A stretch of DNA of 43,521 nucleotides, from contig JAFWGH010000173.1 of assembly GCA_017512465.1 (NCBI GenBank), positions 1 to 43,521 on the forward strand, written 5' to 3'. Below are positions 32,188 to 41,059 of this stretch, one piece after another. This DNA comes from Clostridia bacterium. GTDB taxonomy: Bacteria > Bacillota > Clostridia > Oscillospirales > Acutalibacteraceae. A model generated the notes under the pieces. The model was not told where the DNA came from. It did not search any database and saw nothing but the letters and a program-made list of their open reading frames with translations. A program made the translations under genes and the position numbers. Every line of letters starts with the position of its first letter. The stretch's first letter is position 1.

Positions 32188-32875
32188 GATTATCTCACAC
32201 GCCTTTTCTCTCAGCCGCAAGCAGGCTAAACAGGCAATACAAAGCGGTGCGGTTAAGATAGATGGTATCGTGGTGAAGGCGAGCGATGCGAAAGCCGAGC
32301 CGTCTCAGGTGACACTGGATGAGAAAATCGCGGATTATAAAGAGCATATCTATATCATGATGAATAAGCCGCAGGGCGTTATCAGCGCAAGCGAAGGCGG
32401 CACACAAAAAACCGTGGTGGATTTGGTACCGCAGGCGCTTAGAAGAAAAGGCTTGTTTCCCGCCGGAAGATTGGATAAGGATACGGTCGGCTTTGTGCTT
32501 ATTACGGATGACGGTGCATTTGCCCACGACATTTTGAGTCCGAAAAAGCATGTGGAAAAAACCTATTTTGTCCAAACGGACAAGCCCATTCCCGCTGAGC
32601 TTCCGGACAGGTTTCGACAGGGTGTTGTGCTGTATGACGGCAGTGTATGCATGAGCGCGGTGCTGGAAACCGATAGCGCATGTACCTGCACGGTGAAAAT
32701 TAAAGAGGGCAAGTATCACCAAATCAAGCGCATGTTTCGGGTAAACGGCTTATCGGTAGTCTATTTAAAGCGCACGGCAATCGGCGGTTTGGCGCTCGAT
32801 GCTTCTCTGAAAGAGGGAGAGTGTCGGGAAATCGGTGCGCAAGAGCTTGCACTAATACGGGATGAACAGGGATAA
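32171..32875 (+). CDS. rsuA: 16S rRNA pseudouridine synthase, RsuA type
   Basis: 234 residues. An N-terminal S4 RNA-binding domain (RLDKIISHAFSLSRKQAKQAI) precedes the catalytic domain. The catalytic Asp102 lies in AGRLDKDTVGFVLIT; MNKPQGVISA, KTYFV and EGKYHQIKRMF are typical of RsuA. In the catalytic motif the common GLLLLT is here GFVLIT. RsuA modifies U516 of 16S rRNA; assignment to that exact site is by family. The start lies inside the DUF4830 gene and lacks a clear ribosome site, so translational coupling is likely. Confidence 0.93.
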   Translation: MERLDKIISHAFSLSRKQAKQAIQSGAVKIDGIVVKASDAKAEPSQVTLDEKIADYKEHIYIMMNKPQGVISASEGGTQKTVVDLVPQALRRKGLFPAGRLDKDTVGFVLITDDGAFAHDILSPKKHVEKTYFVQTDKPIPAELPDRFRQGVVLYDGSVCMSAVLETDSACTCTVKIKEGKYHQIKRMFRVNGLSVVYLKRTAIGGLALDASLKEGECREIGAQELALIRDEQG

Positions 32876-32941
32876 AAAGGAGTTTGCGGATTATAAACTG
32901 TTTAAAACTTTTAGGAAATAATGCATTGAAAGGATGTTAAC

Positions 32942-34657
32942 ATGGAAAGAACAAGAGACGGTGTATTTTCAGCGTTTGGCAAAATCAAAGAGGTTTTTGC
33001 CAAGGATTATGTGGAAGTATACCCGCAAAAAAAAGGCAAAAAAATTGCAATCAGTATCATAATAACGCTGGTGATAACGGCGATTCGCTATTATGTTTCT
33101 CACCCGCCCATTAATATTAAGAGCCAGCAGTTTTGGACTTTCTTAATCGTGACCGCCATTATTTATGCTGTTGTGTTATTTGTACTTTGCGTATTCGGCA
33201 GGCGCACGGAGAATGTAAAATTTGCCGTAAAACACGGGGTCAAGACTTCCGGTGTGGTGATAGCAGTATGCGTTTTGGCGCTCGTTGTCGGCTTCATTAT
33301 TTCCAGCACATTTTTCAATGCAAAAAAATATGCCGATCTTATCGGTATTGATGAGGGTAATTTCACGGAAGATATTGAAGATATCGGCTTTGATGAGATA
33401 CCGATGCTCGATTATGACAGTGCCGTTAAGCTCGGCAATGCCAAGCTCGGTGAGCTCTCCGATATGGTCAGCCAGTTTGAAGTGGATGAAACCTATTACA
33501 CACAAATTAACTATAAAGGTACACCGTACCGCATTACAGTACTGCGTTACGGAGATGTATTCAAATGGTTTAAGCACACCTCGGAAGGATTGCCGGCATA
33601 TGTTTCCATTAATATGGTAACCCAAGAGGCACAGGTCGTCAGAACCGAAACGGGGATTAAATATTCCGAGAGCGAATATTTTAACCACAAGCTTTCACGC
33701 TATGTTCAGTTCCATTATCCGACTAAAATGATTTATTCGTATAATATCGAAATCGATGATGAAGGCATACCGTATTGGATCGCTTCGTGCTATGACAATA
33801 CAATCGGCCTGTTTGGCGGTAAGGACATTAAAGAGGTCATTATGCTCAATGCGCTGACCGGCGAGAGCGAAATCATGCCTTTAGATCAGGTGCCGAATTG
33901 GGTGGACAGAGCCATTCCCGCCGATTTGATTGTCGAGCAGTATAACTATCACGGCACCTATGCTTACGGCTTTTGGAACTCTTTAATTGGACAAAAGGAT
34001 GTAAAAAATACAACCGATGGCTATAATTACATCGCGCAAAATGATGATGTGTATATGTATACCGGCGTTACGAGTGTAAACGGAGATACCGGTAATATCG
34101 GTTTCCTGCTTTCCAATCAGCGCACCAAGCAAACCAAGTTTTATGCGCTCTCGGGTGCGATTGAATCCGTGGCAATGGGTTCCGCCGAGGGTGAAGCGCA
34201 AAACTATAAGTATACCGCTACTTTCCCGCTACTCTTAAATGTCAACGGGCAGCCGACCTATTTTATGGCGATGAAGGATACCTCGGAGCTGGTAAAGGGC
34301 TATGCGATGGTTAATGTAAAACAATACCAAATTGTATCCTTTGCCAATAATACCGACCCGGAGGTGTGCAAATCGAAATATGTGGCGCTGTTGAGCAATA
34401 AAAAGCTGACCGAGGACAAGCCTGTCGCCACAACGCAAGTGGAGGGTGTGATAGAGGACATCCGCTCCGCGGTTATTGAGGGGAATACCTATTACTATAT
34501 CAAGCTCAAAGAGGCTGAGAATTATTTCAAATTATCGGCAGCGGAAAATGATATTGCCGCCATAATGAAGGCGGGCGATAGCGTGATTATTAAGTATGAT
34601 GAGCAAGCAGATTTGAAGGAACGCATTGTTATTTCAAACGCGATTGCTTATAAATAA
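32942..34657 (+). CDS. Membrane protein of unknown function with large extracytoplasmic domain
   Basis: 571 residues. Three hydrophobic segments (about 35-55, 64-86, 100-124) follow a short charged N-terminus. The remaining 440 residues are soluble and likely outside the cell. Two stretches (DYDSAVKLGNAKLG onward, and YNIEIDDEGIPYWIASC onward to LNALTGESEIM) have the strand-turn-strand plus T-G-E ending seen in PepSY-like domains. The last 80 residues (VEGVIEDIRSAV, YYYIKL, GDSVIIKYDE) look like a small beta-barrel. I do not recognise the family. GAAAGGATG precedes the ATG; the lipoprotein gene follows after 12 bases. Confidence 0.8.
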   Translation: MERTRDGVFSAFGKIKEVFAKDYVEVYPQKKGKKIAISIIITLVITAIRYYVSHPPINIKSQQFWTFLIVTAIIYAVVLFVLCVFGRRTENVKFAVKHGVKTSGVVIAVCVLALVVGFIISSTFFNAKKYADLIGIDEGNFTEDIEDIGFDEIPMLDYDSAVKLGNAKLGELSDMVSQFEVDETYYTQINYKGTPYRITVLRYGDVFKWFKHTSEGLPAYVSINMVTQEAQVVRTETGIKYSESEYFNHKLSRYVQFHYPTKMIYSYNIEIDDEGIPYWIASCYDNTIGLFGGKDIKEVIMLNALTGESEIMPLDQVPNWVDRAIPADLIVEQYNYHGTYAYGFWNSLIGQKDVKNTTDGYNYIAQNDDVYMYTGVTSVNGDTGNIGFLLSNQRTKQTKFYALSGAIESVAMGSAEGEAQNYKYTATFPLLLNVNGQPTYFMAMKDTSELVKGYAMVNVKQYQIVSFANNTDPEVCKSKYVALLSNKKLTEDKPVATTQVEGVIEDIRSAVIEGNTYYYIKLKEAENYFKLSAAENDIAAIMKAGDSVIIKYDEQADLKERIVISNAIAYK

Positions 34658-34669
34658 GAGGTAAAAAAA

Positions 34670-35695
34670 ATGATGAAGAAATTAATAGCTATACTTTTGG
34701 CGAGTGTTATGCTCCTTTCCTTTGCGGCATGTTCTAAAGATAAGCAAGAACAGACAACACAGGCAACCACAAAAGGAGCAACTACACAAGAGCAAACCAC
34801 TGCGGCACCGGAGCCGAGCGAGGTGTATGATTTTGATGTTCTCGAGCAGGAACTCAAAGCACATGCATTTGCCTATTTAGGCGGGTTCATGAGCTTTGTT
34901 ACCGATGAAAATAAGATGTATTATTGCGATTCGGATTATAATACCAAAGAAGTTATGTATTATGATTTTACAACCGGAAAAGCCGAGAGCCTTGTGCAGG
35001 ATGCGGCGAATCCCTTATCCGGACCATTCCGCATGTCTAACAAGAGTGTTGTGGTGCTTGCGGCAACCGAGCAGACCGACCCGCTGCAATATGACTGGAC
35101 AAAGGGACAAAACCATATTTATGATTATCAAAGCGGAAAAATTATCCAAATTCCGAATAATTTGGAATTTGTTGTTTGCGCATATAATGGCGCAAAGCTG
35201 TATGGTTATAACGCGCAAAAGAACTTTGTAATAGCCGATGAAACCGGTAAGGTGGAAAAGACTGTTGCGTTTGATGCGGCGGGTGATAATAGCAGCTCCA
35301 TCGGTAATTTCTACTTTGTCGGTGGTAAGGTGTATGTCGATGTCGCAAAACAGAGTGGGCATGAATTATATGCGATTGGCGAGGATAGTGCCGAGAGCGT
35401 TGTGGAAAACGCCGGTAATTTCTATTTTAACGGCAGTGCATTTTGCTATATGGTAAATAAAGGCGGCAGCAGTGAATTGATGCAGTATTTACCCGAGAGC
35501 GGCGAGACAACATCTGTTGCTAAAATTGAAGAAGAGGTTTACCATCTTTTCTTTGTCGCAGGGGATAGATTCTATTATAGTGTCAATAATACTTCGGAAG
35601 ATGCGGGCAATCAAATCTCCTTGAAGTATTTTGATATAAAAAAGCAACAGGATAGTACCTTTGCAAGCGACACCCCTGTTTTAGGCGGTTGGTAA
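34670..35695 (+). CDS. Lipoprotein of unknown function, possibly beta-propeller
   Basis: 341 residues. Lipobox FAAC (Cys21), then a Thr/Gln-rich linker to about residue 48. The rest is beta-rich with repeated short blades: KMYYCDSDYNTKEVMYYDF, KGQNHIYDYQSGKI, KLYGYNAQKNFVIADETGKV, KVYVDVAKQSGHELYAI and RFYYSVNNTS. This resembles the DUF5050-type propeller of clostridial lipoproteins. Two adjacent ATGs (34670, 34673) both sit after GAGG. Close spacing to the membrane protein before and the Sfp-type gene after suggests one transcript. Confidence 0.8.
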   Translation: MMKKLIAILLASVMLLSFAACSKDKQEQTTQATTKGATTQEQTTAAPEPSEVYDFDVLEQELKAHAFAYLGGFMSFVTDENKMYYCDSDYNTKEVMYYDFTTGKAESLVQDAANPLSGPFRMSNKSVVVLAATEQTDPLQYDWTKGQNHIYDYQSGKIIQIPNNLEFVVCAYNGAKLYGYNAQKNFVIADETGKVEKTVAFDAAGDNSSSIGNFYFVGGKVYVDVAKQSGHELYAIGEDSAESVVENAGNFYFNGSAFCYMVNKGGSSELMQYLPESGETTSVAKIEEEVYHLFFVAGDRFYYSVNNTSEDAGNQISLKYFDIKKQQDSTFASDTPVLGGW

Positions 35696-35699
35696 TCCG

Positions 35700-36332
35700 A
35701 TGGCTCAAGTTTATTGGATGAATGTGCAAGAGATAAAAATGCTGCCCGAATCATTTTTCGAGCAGCATTTTCCCCGACGCTACCACGCGGCTCAGCGCTA
35801 CCGCTTTGAGGCGGACAGGCTGCGTGCCTATGCCGCAGGGGCGTTGCTTTGGGAACGCTTTGGCGATGTAGAGGAGCAAATCCTTTTCGGCGATTACGGT
35901 AAGCCGTACTTTGCACACGAAAGTACACAGTTTAATCTTTCTCACAGCGGCGATATTGCGCTTTTGGCAACGAGTGCGTGCATGGTTGGTGCCGATGTGG
36001 AAAAATGTACACGGGAGAATCTGCCGCTTGCAAAAAAAGTGTTTACAACGCGTGAGCGAGAGTGGATGGAGCAAGACCCGGTAGTGCGTTTTACCCGCTT
36101 GTGGACATTAAAGGAGAGCGTGATGAAAGCACTCGGCAAGGGATTGCAATTAGCGCCGGAGAGCTTTGAGGTTTTGCCTCTCACACAAGGCGGCAGTATA
36201 GAAATAGATAGTGTAAAGCTATTCGCCTTTACAGATGTTTTACAAGGATATACTGTAAGCGTGTGTGAAAATAATCCGGTACTTGCGCTTAATATGCATC
36301 AGGTAAAAGCACAGGATCTTTTAAACAAGTAA
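35700..36332 (+). CDS. 4'-phosphopantetheinyl transferase, Sfp type
   Basis: 210 residues. It moves the phosphopantetheine arm of CoA to carrier proteins. Family motifs are in order: GKPYF, FNLSHSGD, VGADVEK with metal-binding Asp99 and Glu101, and FTRLWTLKESVMKALGKGL with Glu139. The Sfp type usually serves polyketide or non-ribosomal peptide carriers, but also primary fatty-acid carriers in some species; no such synthase is in the window. Starts 4 bases after the lipoprotein gene and ends just before a strong terminator. Confidence 0.93.
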   Translation: MAQVYWMNVQEIKMLPESFFEQHFPRRYHAAQRYRFEADRLRAYAAGALLWERFGDVEEQILFGDYGKPYFAHESTQFNLSHSGDIALLATSACMVGADVEKCTRENLPLAKKVFTTREREWMEQDPVVRFTRLWTLKESVMKALGKGLQLAPESFEVLPLTQGGSIEIDSVKLFAFTDVLQGYTVSVCENNPVLALNMHQVKAQDLLNK

Positions 36333-36338
36333 TTAAAT

Positions 36339-36387
36339 GTACAAAAAAAGCTGTCTCAACAATTTGTTGAGACAGCTTTTTTTGTAC
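36339..36387. terminator. Convergent bidirectional terminator with a perfect 22-bp stem
   Basis: Bases 36339-36360 and 36366-36387 are perfect inverted repeats around the 5-base loop AATTT. The core GCTGTCTCAAC/GTTGAGACAGC is flanked by seven A and seven T. It ends the + strand Sfp-type gene and the - strand recG gene. Confidence 0.95.
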
Positions 36388-36397
36388 AAGATTTGAT

Positions 36398-38434
36398 TTA
36401 ATTGACGCCGAGGCGCTGTTCGCGGAAGAAGGTCTGAACGCCGTCTTTTAACCCGCTGTATTTTTGTGCCTGTAAGAGCGGGTCAGCCGTAAGTATACGG
36501 CGGGCGGCATCACCGGTTTCTTTTAAAGTGTCCATATCGGTTAACAAATTGGCAATTTTTAAATTCACAAGGCCGTGCTGTCGTTCGCCGAAGAAATCGC
36601 CCGGACCGCGCAGTTTTAAGTCTTCATCGGCAATATAAAAGCCGTCATGAGAGTGCTTCATTACACTTAAACGCTGCATGCTCTTTTCGCTTTCATTATC
36701 ACTCAATAAGATGCAATAGGAGCGATGTGCGCCTCTGCCGATGCGCCAGCGCAGCTGGTGGAGCGCGGAAAGTCCGAAGCGCTCGGCATTTTCTATAAGC
36801 ATTACGGTGGCATTCGGTACATCAATGCCCACTTCTATGACCGTGGTGGCAACGAGTATATCTATCTCACCGTCTTTAAAGCGGCGCATCACCGCTTCTT
36901 TTTCGCTGCCTTTCATTTTGCCGTGTAAAATACCGATGCGATAGCCTTTGAGCGCACCTTCTTTGAGTTTTTGCGCATATTCCGTGGCACCGATTAATTC
37001 ACTTTCGCCCTCTTCTATTAAAGGGCAAACAATATAAGCTTGTCTGCCGGCATCCACTTCTTTTTTAATAAAACTGTAGATGCGCTGGCGATAGGCGGAG
37101 GTGACAACATAGGTATCAATGCTTTGTCTGCCTTGCGGCATTTCATCAAGCACACTGATATCCAGTTCTCCGTACATAAACAGTGCGAGAGTTCTCGGAA
37201 TCGGTGTGGCAGACATGACCAAAAGGTTGACATTTTCACCTTTCTTAGCAAGCTCTGTGCGCTGCTTAACACCAAAGCGGTGCTGTTCATCGGCAATAAC
37301 GAGCGCGAGGTTTTGAAAGTCGACATCGCCTTGCAGGAGCGCATGGGTGCCGATAATGATTTGTGCGCTACCGTCTTGAATACTCTGCTTCACTTTGCGC
37401 TTTGCCGCGGCACTCATGGAGCCGGTCAAAAGCACGGTGGTGATACCCGCTTTATCCAATGTGGCACAGATGCTTTCGTAATGCTGCTGTGCCAGTATCT
37501 CCGTGGGTGCCATCATGGCGCTTTGCATGCCGTTTTTGGCAAGGGTATACATCAAGCTCATCGCCACGGCAGTTTTGCCGGAGCCGACATCGCCTTGTAC
37601 GAGGCGGCTCATCGGTGTGCGCGCCATTAAATCGGCGGTTGCTTCGGAAATAACCTTCTTTTGTGCATTGGTTAATGTGTAGGGAAGATAGCCTTCAAAT
37701 TCAAGGCTGTAATCCGTTTTGATTTGCGGGCTTTGAGAGATAGCGGTGTGCGCTTTCATGCTCAACAGTCCCAATTGCAAATACAGCAGTTCATCAAAAA
37801 TCAGCCGTCGCTTTGCCGCGGCAAGCTTGGCGGCATTTTCCGGAAAGTGAATGTTGCAAATTGCCTGCCACTCATCCATGAGCGCATATGTATCTATAAG
37901 TCCTTGCGGAAAGGGCTCGACAACAGGCTCCATGGACTCCAGGGCATTTTTCATTACCTTCGCAACTATGTTTGAACTTAACCCTCCCGTGAGCGGATAA
38001 ATCGGTTTGATGGCACTGTCCGGATGATATGCTTCAATTTCCGGATTGACCATCTTTTTTTCATATAAATTGCCGTCTACTTTTCCATAAAACAAATAGT
38101 CCTCTCCGAACTTTAGCTTCGAGGCGGCAAAAGCATTATTAAAAATGGTGATTTCCATGATTTGCTCATTATCGCTGACTCGCGTGGAAAACACTTTAAT
38201 GCCGCTTTTGGCAGAAGTGAAATCGTGTATTTCCTGAATACAGGTCGCTTTGATACAGGCAGTTTCACCCGGTAAAACCTCCGAAATTTTTTGCACCCGG
38301 CTCCAATCTTTATACGCGCGCGGATAAAAGTGAATCAAATCGTCTACTGTTTCCACGCCCAAGCGCGCAAAAAGAGCCGCGCGCTTTTCGCCGACTCCTT
38401 TAACGTATTGGATTTTCCGTGTGCCCTGACTCAT
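36398..38434 (-). CDS. recG: ATP-dependent DNA helicase RecG
   Basis: 678 residues, normal size. RecG reverses stalled forks and processes branched DNA. An N-terminal wedge/OB domain comes first (VKGVGEKRAALFARLGV, DLIHFYPRAYKDWS). The helicase core has Walker A GDVGSGKT at 281-288, DEQHRFGV from 382, SATPIPRTLAL, VATTVIEVGIDVPNA, and the C-terminal LKLRGPGDFFG. One oddity: motif VI reads QLRWRIGRG, with Trp563 where nearly all RecG proteins have Gly (QLRGRVGRG). It overlaps the solute-binding gene upstream by 4 bases, so it is translated in the ymdB operon. Confidence 0.96.
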   Translation of the reverse strand: MSQGTRKIQYVKGVGEKRAALFARLGVETVDDLIHFYPRAYKDWSRVQKISEVLPGETACIKATCIQEIHDFTSAKSGIKVFSTRVSDNEQIMEITIFNNAFAASKLKFGEDYLFYGKVDGNLYEKKMVNPEIEAYHPDSAIKPIYPLTGGLSSNIVAKVMKNALESMEPVVEPFPQGLIDTYALMDEWQAICNIHFPENAAKLAAAKRRLIFDELLYLQLGLLSMKAHTAISQSPQIKTDYSLEFEGYLPYTLTNAQKKVISEATADLMARTPMSRLVQGDVGSGKTAVAMSLMYTLAKNGMQSAMMAPTEILAQQHYESICATLDKAGITTVLLTGSMSAAAKRKVKQSIQDGSAQIIIGTHALLQGDVDFQNLALVIADEQHRFGVKQRTELAKKGENVNLLVMSATPIPRTLALFMYGELDISVLDEMPQGRQSIDTYVVTSAYRQRIYSFIKKEVDAGRQAYIVCPLIEEGESELIGATEYAQKLKEGALKGYRIGILHGKMKGSEKEAVMRRFKDGEIDILVATTVIEVGIDVPNATVMLIENAERFGLSALHQLRWRIGRGAHRSYCILLSDNESEKSMQRLSVMKHSHDGFYIADEDLKLRGPGDFFGERQHGLVNLKIANLLTDMDTLKETGDAARRILTADPLLQAQKYSGLKDGVQTFFREQRLGVN

Positions 38435-39894
38435 TTACTCCACTCCTCAATATGCGGGAAATAGCAGTTTTCCGTAATATTGTCTGCACTCTGTAAATCG
38501 GCACTCATGCGCACTGCCGCGCATTTATAGCAAATCGGAATCAAGGGATTTTGCTCGCAAAATGCGCTCACAAAATCCTGTATGCTTGCCTTACCGGTTT
38601 TAAAATCGGCATAGGTTTGCCACAGCGGTGTGCTTTGAATACCGAAATCGGCACCCCCGCCGTTGACAAAAAAGCAATCGAAATTAAAATCATTGGGAAT
38701 TTTCACTTCTCCGATATACATGTCAAAACTCTCATTTTCAATCGCTATATTATATTCATCAAGCGGCATTTTTTTGACTTCTACGGCAATACCGCAATTG
38801 ATCAATTCGGTTTTAATTTGCTCTGCAAGAGCGATTTTTATATTGCTTGCACTGTTGACAATCAGGCTCAGTGTTATCGGCTTATCTTTAAAGAGCAGGC
38901 TGATTCCCATTTTATCGTATTTGCAGCCGGAAGCCGCAAAGGCGCGCTTTGCCTGCTTGGTGTTGGATAATACGGAATTGGCAACTATGGAGCCGATTTC
39001 ACTCCAATCGGGGTCAAACGGTGTAGCAGTAGCAATGCCATAGCCGTTCATAGCGCTTTGGCACAGCTCGCTTTGATTTATGCATAAACTCACGGCGTTG
39101 CGAAATGCTTTGTTTTTTAACAAACCTTTTTTGGAATTTAAGCCTAAAAAGACAAGATTGTTTAGCTTTGCGGATTTGGTTTGAGTGGCGTTGGTTCCGC
39201 TGATAATATCCTGCGCATCCTGAAACAGCACATCAATCTGCTCCGCATCAAAAAGCTTGTCCGCTTCGGCATAGTCGGTACATTCCACCAAAGAAATATC
39301 CGTATTTTTCGGCTTGTTACCTTCGTGATTTTTATTGTAGAGCAGGGTGTATGCGCCATCTTTTTGCTCTAAAGCATAGTAGCCCGTACCAATGTTATTA
39401 TTCTTTTGGCTAAGAATGGGAAAAGTGAGCAAATTGAGTGCGTACACATTTTGATTTATTAGTGTGAACCTGACAACAGAGGAGCCTTTGCGCTGTGCAG
39501 ATGTGATACAGGAAAGCGCAGTTTGATATCTCTCGCACTGCTTAGCCTGATTAAAAGAATGAATAACATCATCGCTCGTCAGCTCGCTGCCGTCCGAGAA
39601 TAAAGTTTGTTTTAAAGTGACCGTAATGGTATTGTCTTCCGAAATGTAGCCTTCCGCTAAATTTGCCTCCGGCTCATGCTGCGTATTTATGGTGAAAAGT
39701 GAGTCGTAGATTAATTCGCTCAAATACAAGTTACAGCTGTCACACGAATAGGGATTGATTGAATCCTCCGAAGAATAGGGCAGCACGAAAGAATCGGCGC
39801 TGACACTGCTGTCCGCCTTCTTTTTGCTGCAGCCTGCAAAGGGCAGCACCAGTGAAAGAACACATAATGAGATGATGATTTTTTGTTTTAACAT
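38431..39894 (-). CDS. ABC-type solute-binding lipoprotein, family 5 (oligopeptide type)
   Basis: 487 residues. Lipobox FAGC (Cys22), followed by a body like family 5 binding proteins (OppA/DppA): NPYSCDSCNLYLSELIYDSLF, LAEGYISEDNTITVTLKQTLFSDGSELTSDDVIHSF, and KNKAFRNAVSLCINQSEL. No permease or ATPase gene accompanies it. It lies between ymdB (2 bases after its stop) and recG (4-base overlap). Ligand unknown; the family binds peptides, nickel complexes and other solutes. Confidence 0.87.
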   Translation of the reverse strand: MLKQKIIISLCVLSLVLPFAGCSKKKADSSVSADSFVLPYSSEDSINPYSCDSCNLYLSELIYDSLFTINTQHEPEANLAEGYISEDNTITVTLKQTLFSDGSELTSDDVIHSFNQAKQCERYQTALSCITSAQRKGSSVVRFTLINQNVYALNLLTFPILSQKNNNIGTGYYALEQKDGAYTLLYNKNHEGNKPKNTDISLVECTDYAEADKLFDAEQIDVLFQDAQDIISGTNATQTKSAKLNNLVFLGLNSKKGLLKNKAFRNAVSLCINQSELCQSAMNGYGIATATPFDPDWSEIGSIVANSVLSNTKQAKRAFAASGCKYDKMGISLLFKDKPITLSLIVNSASNIKIALAEQIKTELINCGIAVEVKKMPLDEYNIAIENESFDMYIGEVKIPNDFNFDCFFVNGGGADFGIQSTPLWQTYADFKTGKASIQDFVSAFCEQNPLIPICYKCAAVRMSADLQSADNITENCYFPHIEEWSK

Positions 39895-39896
39895 GT

Positions 39897-40676
39897 TTAG
39901 CTGACCTCAATTCTGTCAATGGAAAGTGCTTTTCCGTTGGAGTCATCCGTTTCGATTATAACTGCCTGCATGGAGCAGGGAAAGTCGGGATTTTCAAAAC
40001 GAACCGGCAGCAGTGTTTTCATCTTTTCGATTGCCAGCTCTTTTTTTACACCGATACAAGAATCCATCGGCCCCGTCATGCCGACATCGGTAATATAAGC
40101 CGTGCCCCCTGCGAGTATTTGTTCATCGGCAGTCGGCACATGGGTATGGGTGCCGAGCACCGCGCTTACCCTTCCGTCTAAATAAAACCCCATGGCGCGC
40201 TTCTCTGCGGTTGCCTCTGCATGAAAGTCTACCAATATAATGCGGCAGCCTTCTTCTTTTAGTGTATCTATGGCTTTATCAATCGTGTTGAAGGGATTAT
40301 CGACACTTTCCATACCGACCATTCCCATCATATTGAGAACACCAATGGTAACGGCACCCTTGTGAATGACGGTATAGCCTCTTCCGGGCGCACTTGCGTG
40401 TAAATTATACGGGCGAATAATCGGATTATTTTCATTTTCCAAATATTCATAGATTTCCCTGCGGCGTAAGCCATGGTTGCCGAGTGTGAGTACATCCGCA
40501 CCGATATCTAAGAGTAAATCGGCGGAATACGGTGTAACGCCGTTACCCACAGCCGAGTTTTCCGCATTGACTACGGTAAAATCAATGGCATAATGTGTTT
40601 TCACGGCATGCAGCTTTTTTCTTAAAAACTCACAGCCGCCTTGTCCGACAACATCGCCGATAAAAAGTATATGCAT
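39897..40676 (-). CDS. ymdB: YmdB-family metallophosphoesterase
   Basis: 260 residues. In Bacillus YmdB is a 2',3'-cyclic nucleotide phosphodiesterase that affects biofilm and motility decisions. Present are ILFIGDVVG (Asp8), NAENSAVGNGVTP, LGNH, DFHAEATAEKRAMG, LGTHTHVPTAD and AYITDVGMTGP. After GNH it reads GLRRREI where Bacillus has TWDKKEI. ATG at 40676 with GGAG 6 bases upstream is favoured over upstream in-frame ATGs (40688, 40715). First gene of a - strand operon with the solute-binding gene and recG; rny, its usual neighbour, is 1.1 kb away on the other strand. Confidence 0.93.
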   Translation of the reverse strand: MHILFIGDVVGQGGCEFLRKKLHAVKTHYAIDFTVVNAENSAVGNGVTPYSADLLLDIGADVLTLGNHGLRRREIYEYLENENNPIIRPYNLHASAPGRGYTVIHKGAVTIGVLNMMGMVGMESVDNPFNTIDKAIDTLKEEGCRIILVDFHAEATAEKRAMGFYLDGRVSAVLGTHTHVPTADEQILAGGTAYITDVGMTGPMDSCIGVKKELAIEKMKTLLPVRFENPDFPCSMQAVIIETDDSNGKALSIDRIEVS

Positions 40677-40722
40677 ACTTTTCTCCATTCTATGACAGGT
40701 TTGCTCTGTCTGCATTTCTCAT

Positions 40723-40751
40723 ATAATAATATATTATTTAAAAAAAATCAA
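40723..40751 (-). promoter_or_regulatory. Sigma-A promoter of the ymdB operon
   Basis: On the - strand, TTGATT (40746-40751) and TATTAT (40723-40728) are 17 bases apart in a very AT-rich stretch, about 46 bases before the ymdB start. Confidence 0.75.
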
Positions 40752-40784
40752 GTTTGCCCGCAAAAGAGCCGCTTTAGAAATGAA

Positions 40785-41040
40785 AATCCGCGTCTAAAGA
40801 CGCGGATTACAGCTTGTAGAAAACTTGTTTTTCTACAAGCCGGCAGAGGTTGAAAGAGTGAGGCAAAAGCACAAAATCGCCGTAGATACGGCGATTTTTC
40901 TTTTATTTTTTTAGAATAAGATACATAATTTCATTTCAACACTAAGCTGCTAAATTGCTTTAGTTTTAACAAAAAGAAATTGTCGTGTGGTTTTATCCAC
41001 TTTGTTGACACTCTGAATTCGCGTCTGAAGATGCGGATTC
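40785..41040. repeat. Cluster of four hairpins between ymdB and the TM2 gene
   Basis: This gap of 383 bases holds no gene. Hairpins are: AATCCGCGTC/GACGCGGATT (40785-40808); GCTTGTAGAAAA/TTTTCTACAAGC (40812-40840); AAAATCGCCGTA/TACGGCGATTTT (40873-40898, followed by a T and C); and GAATTCGCGTCT/AGATGCGGATTC (41015-41040, two G-T pairs). The first and last share the CGCGTCT-AAGA-GCGGATT sequence, so they look like copies of one repeat. The third, with flanking A and T runs, is the best candidate terminator for the TM2 gene. Confidence 0.7.
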
Positions 41041-41059
41041 ATGTTTGGATTACAATGCA

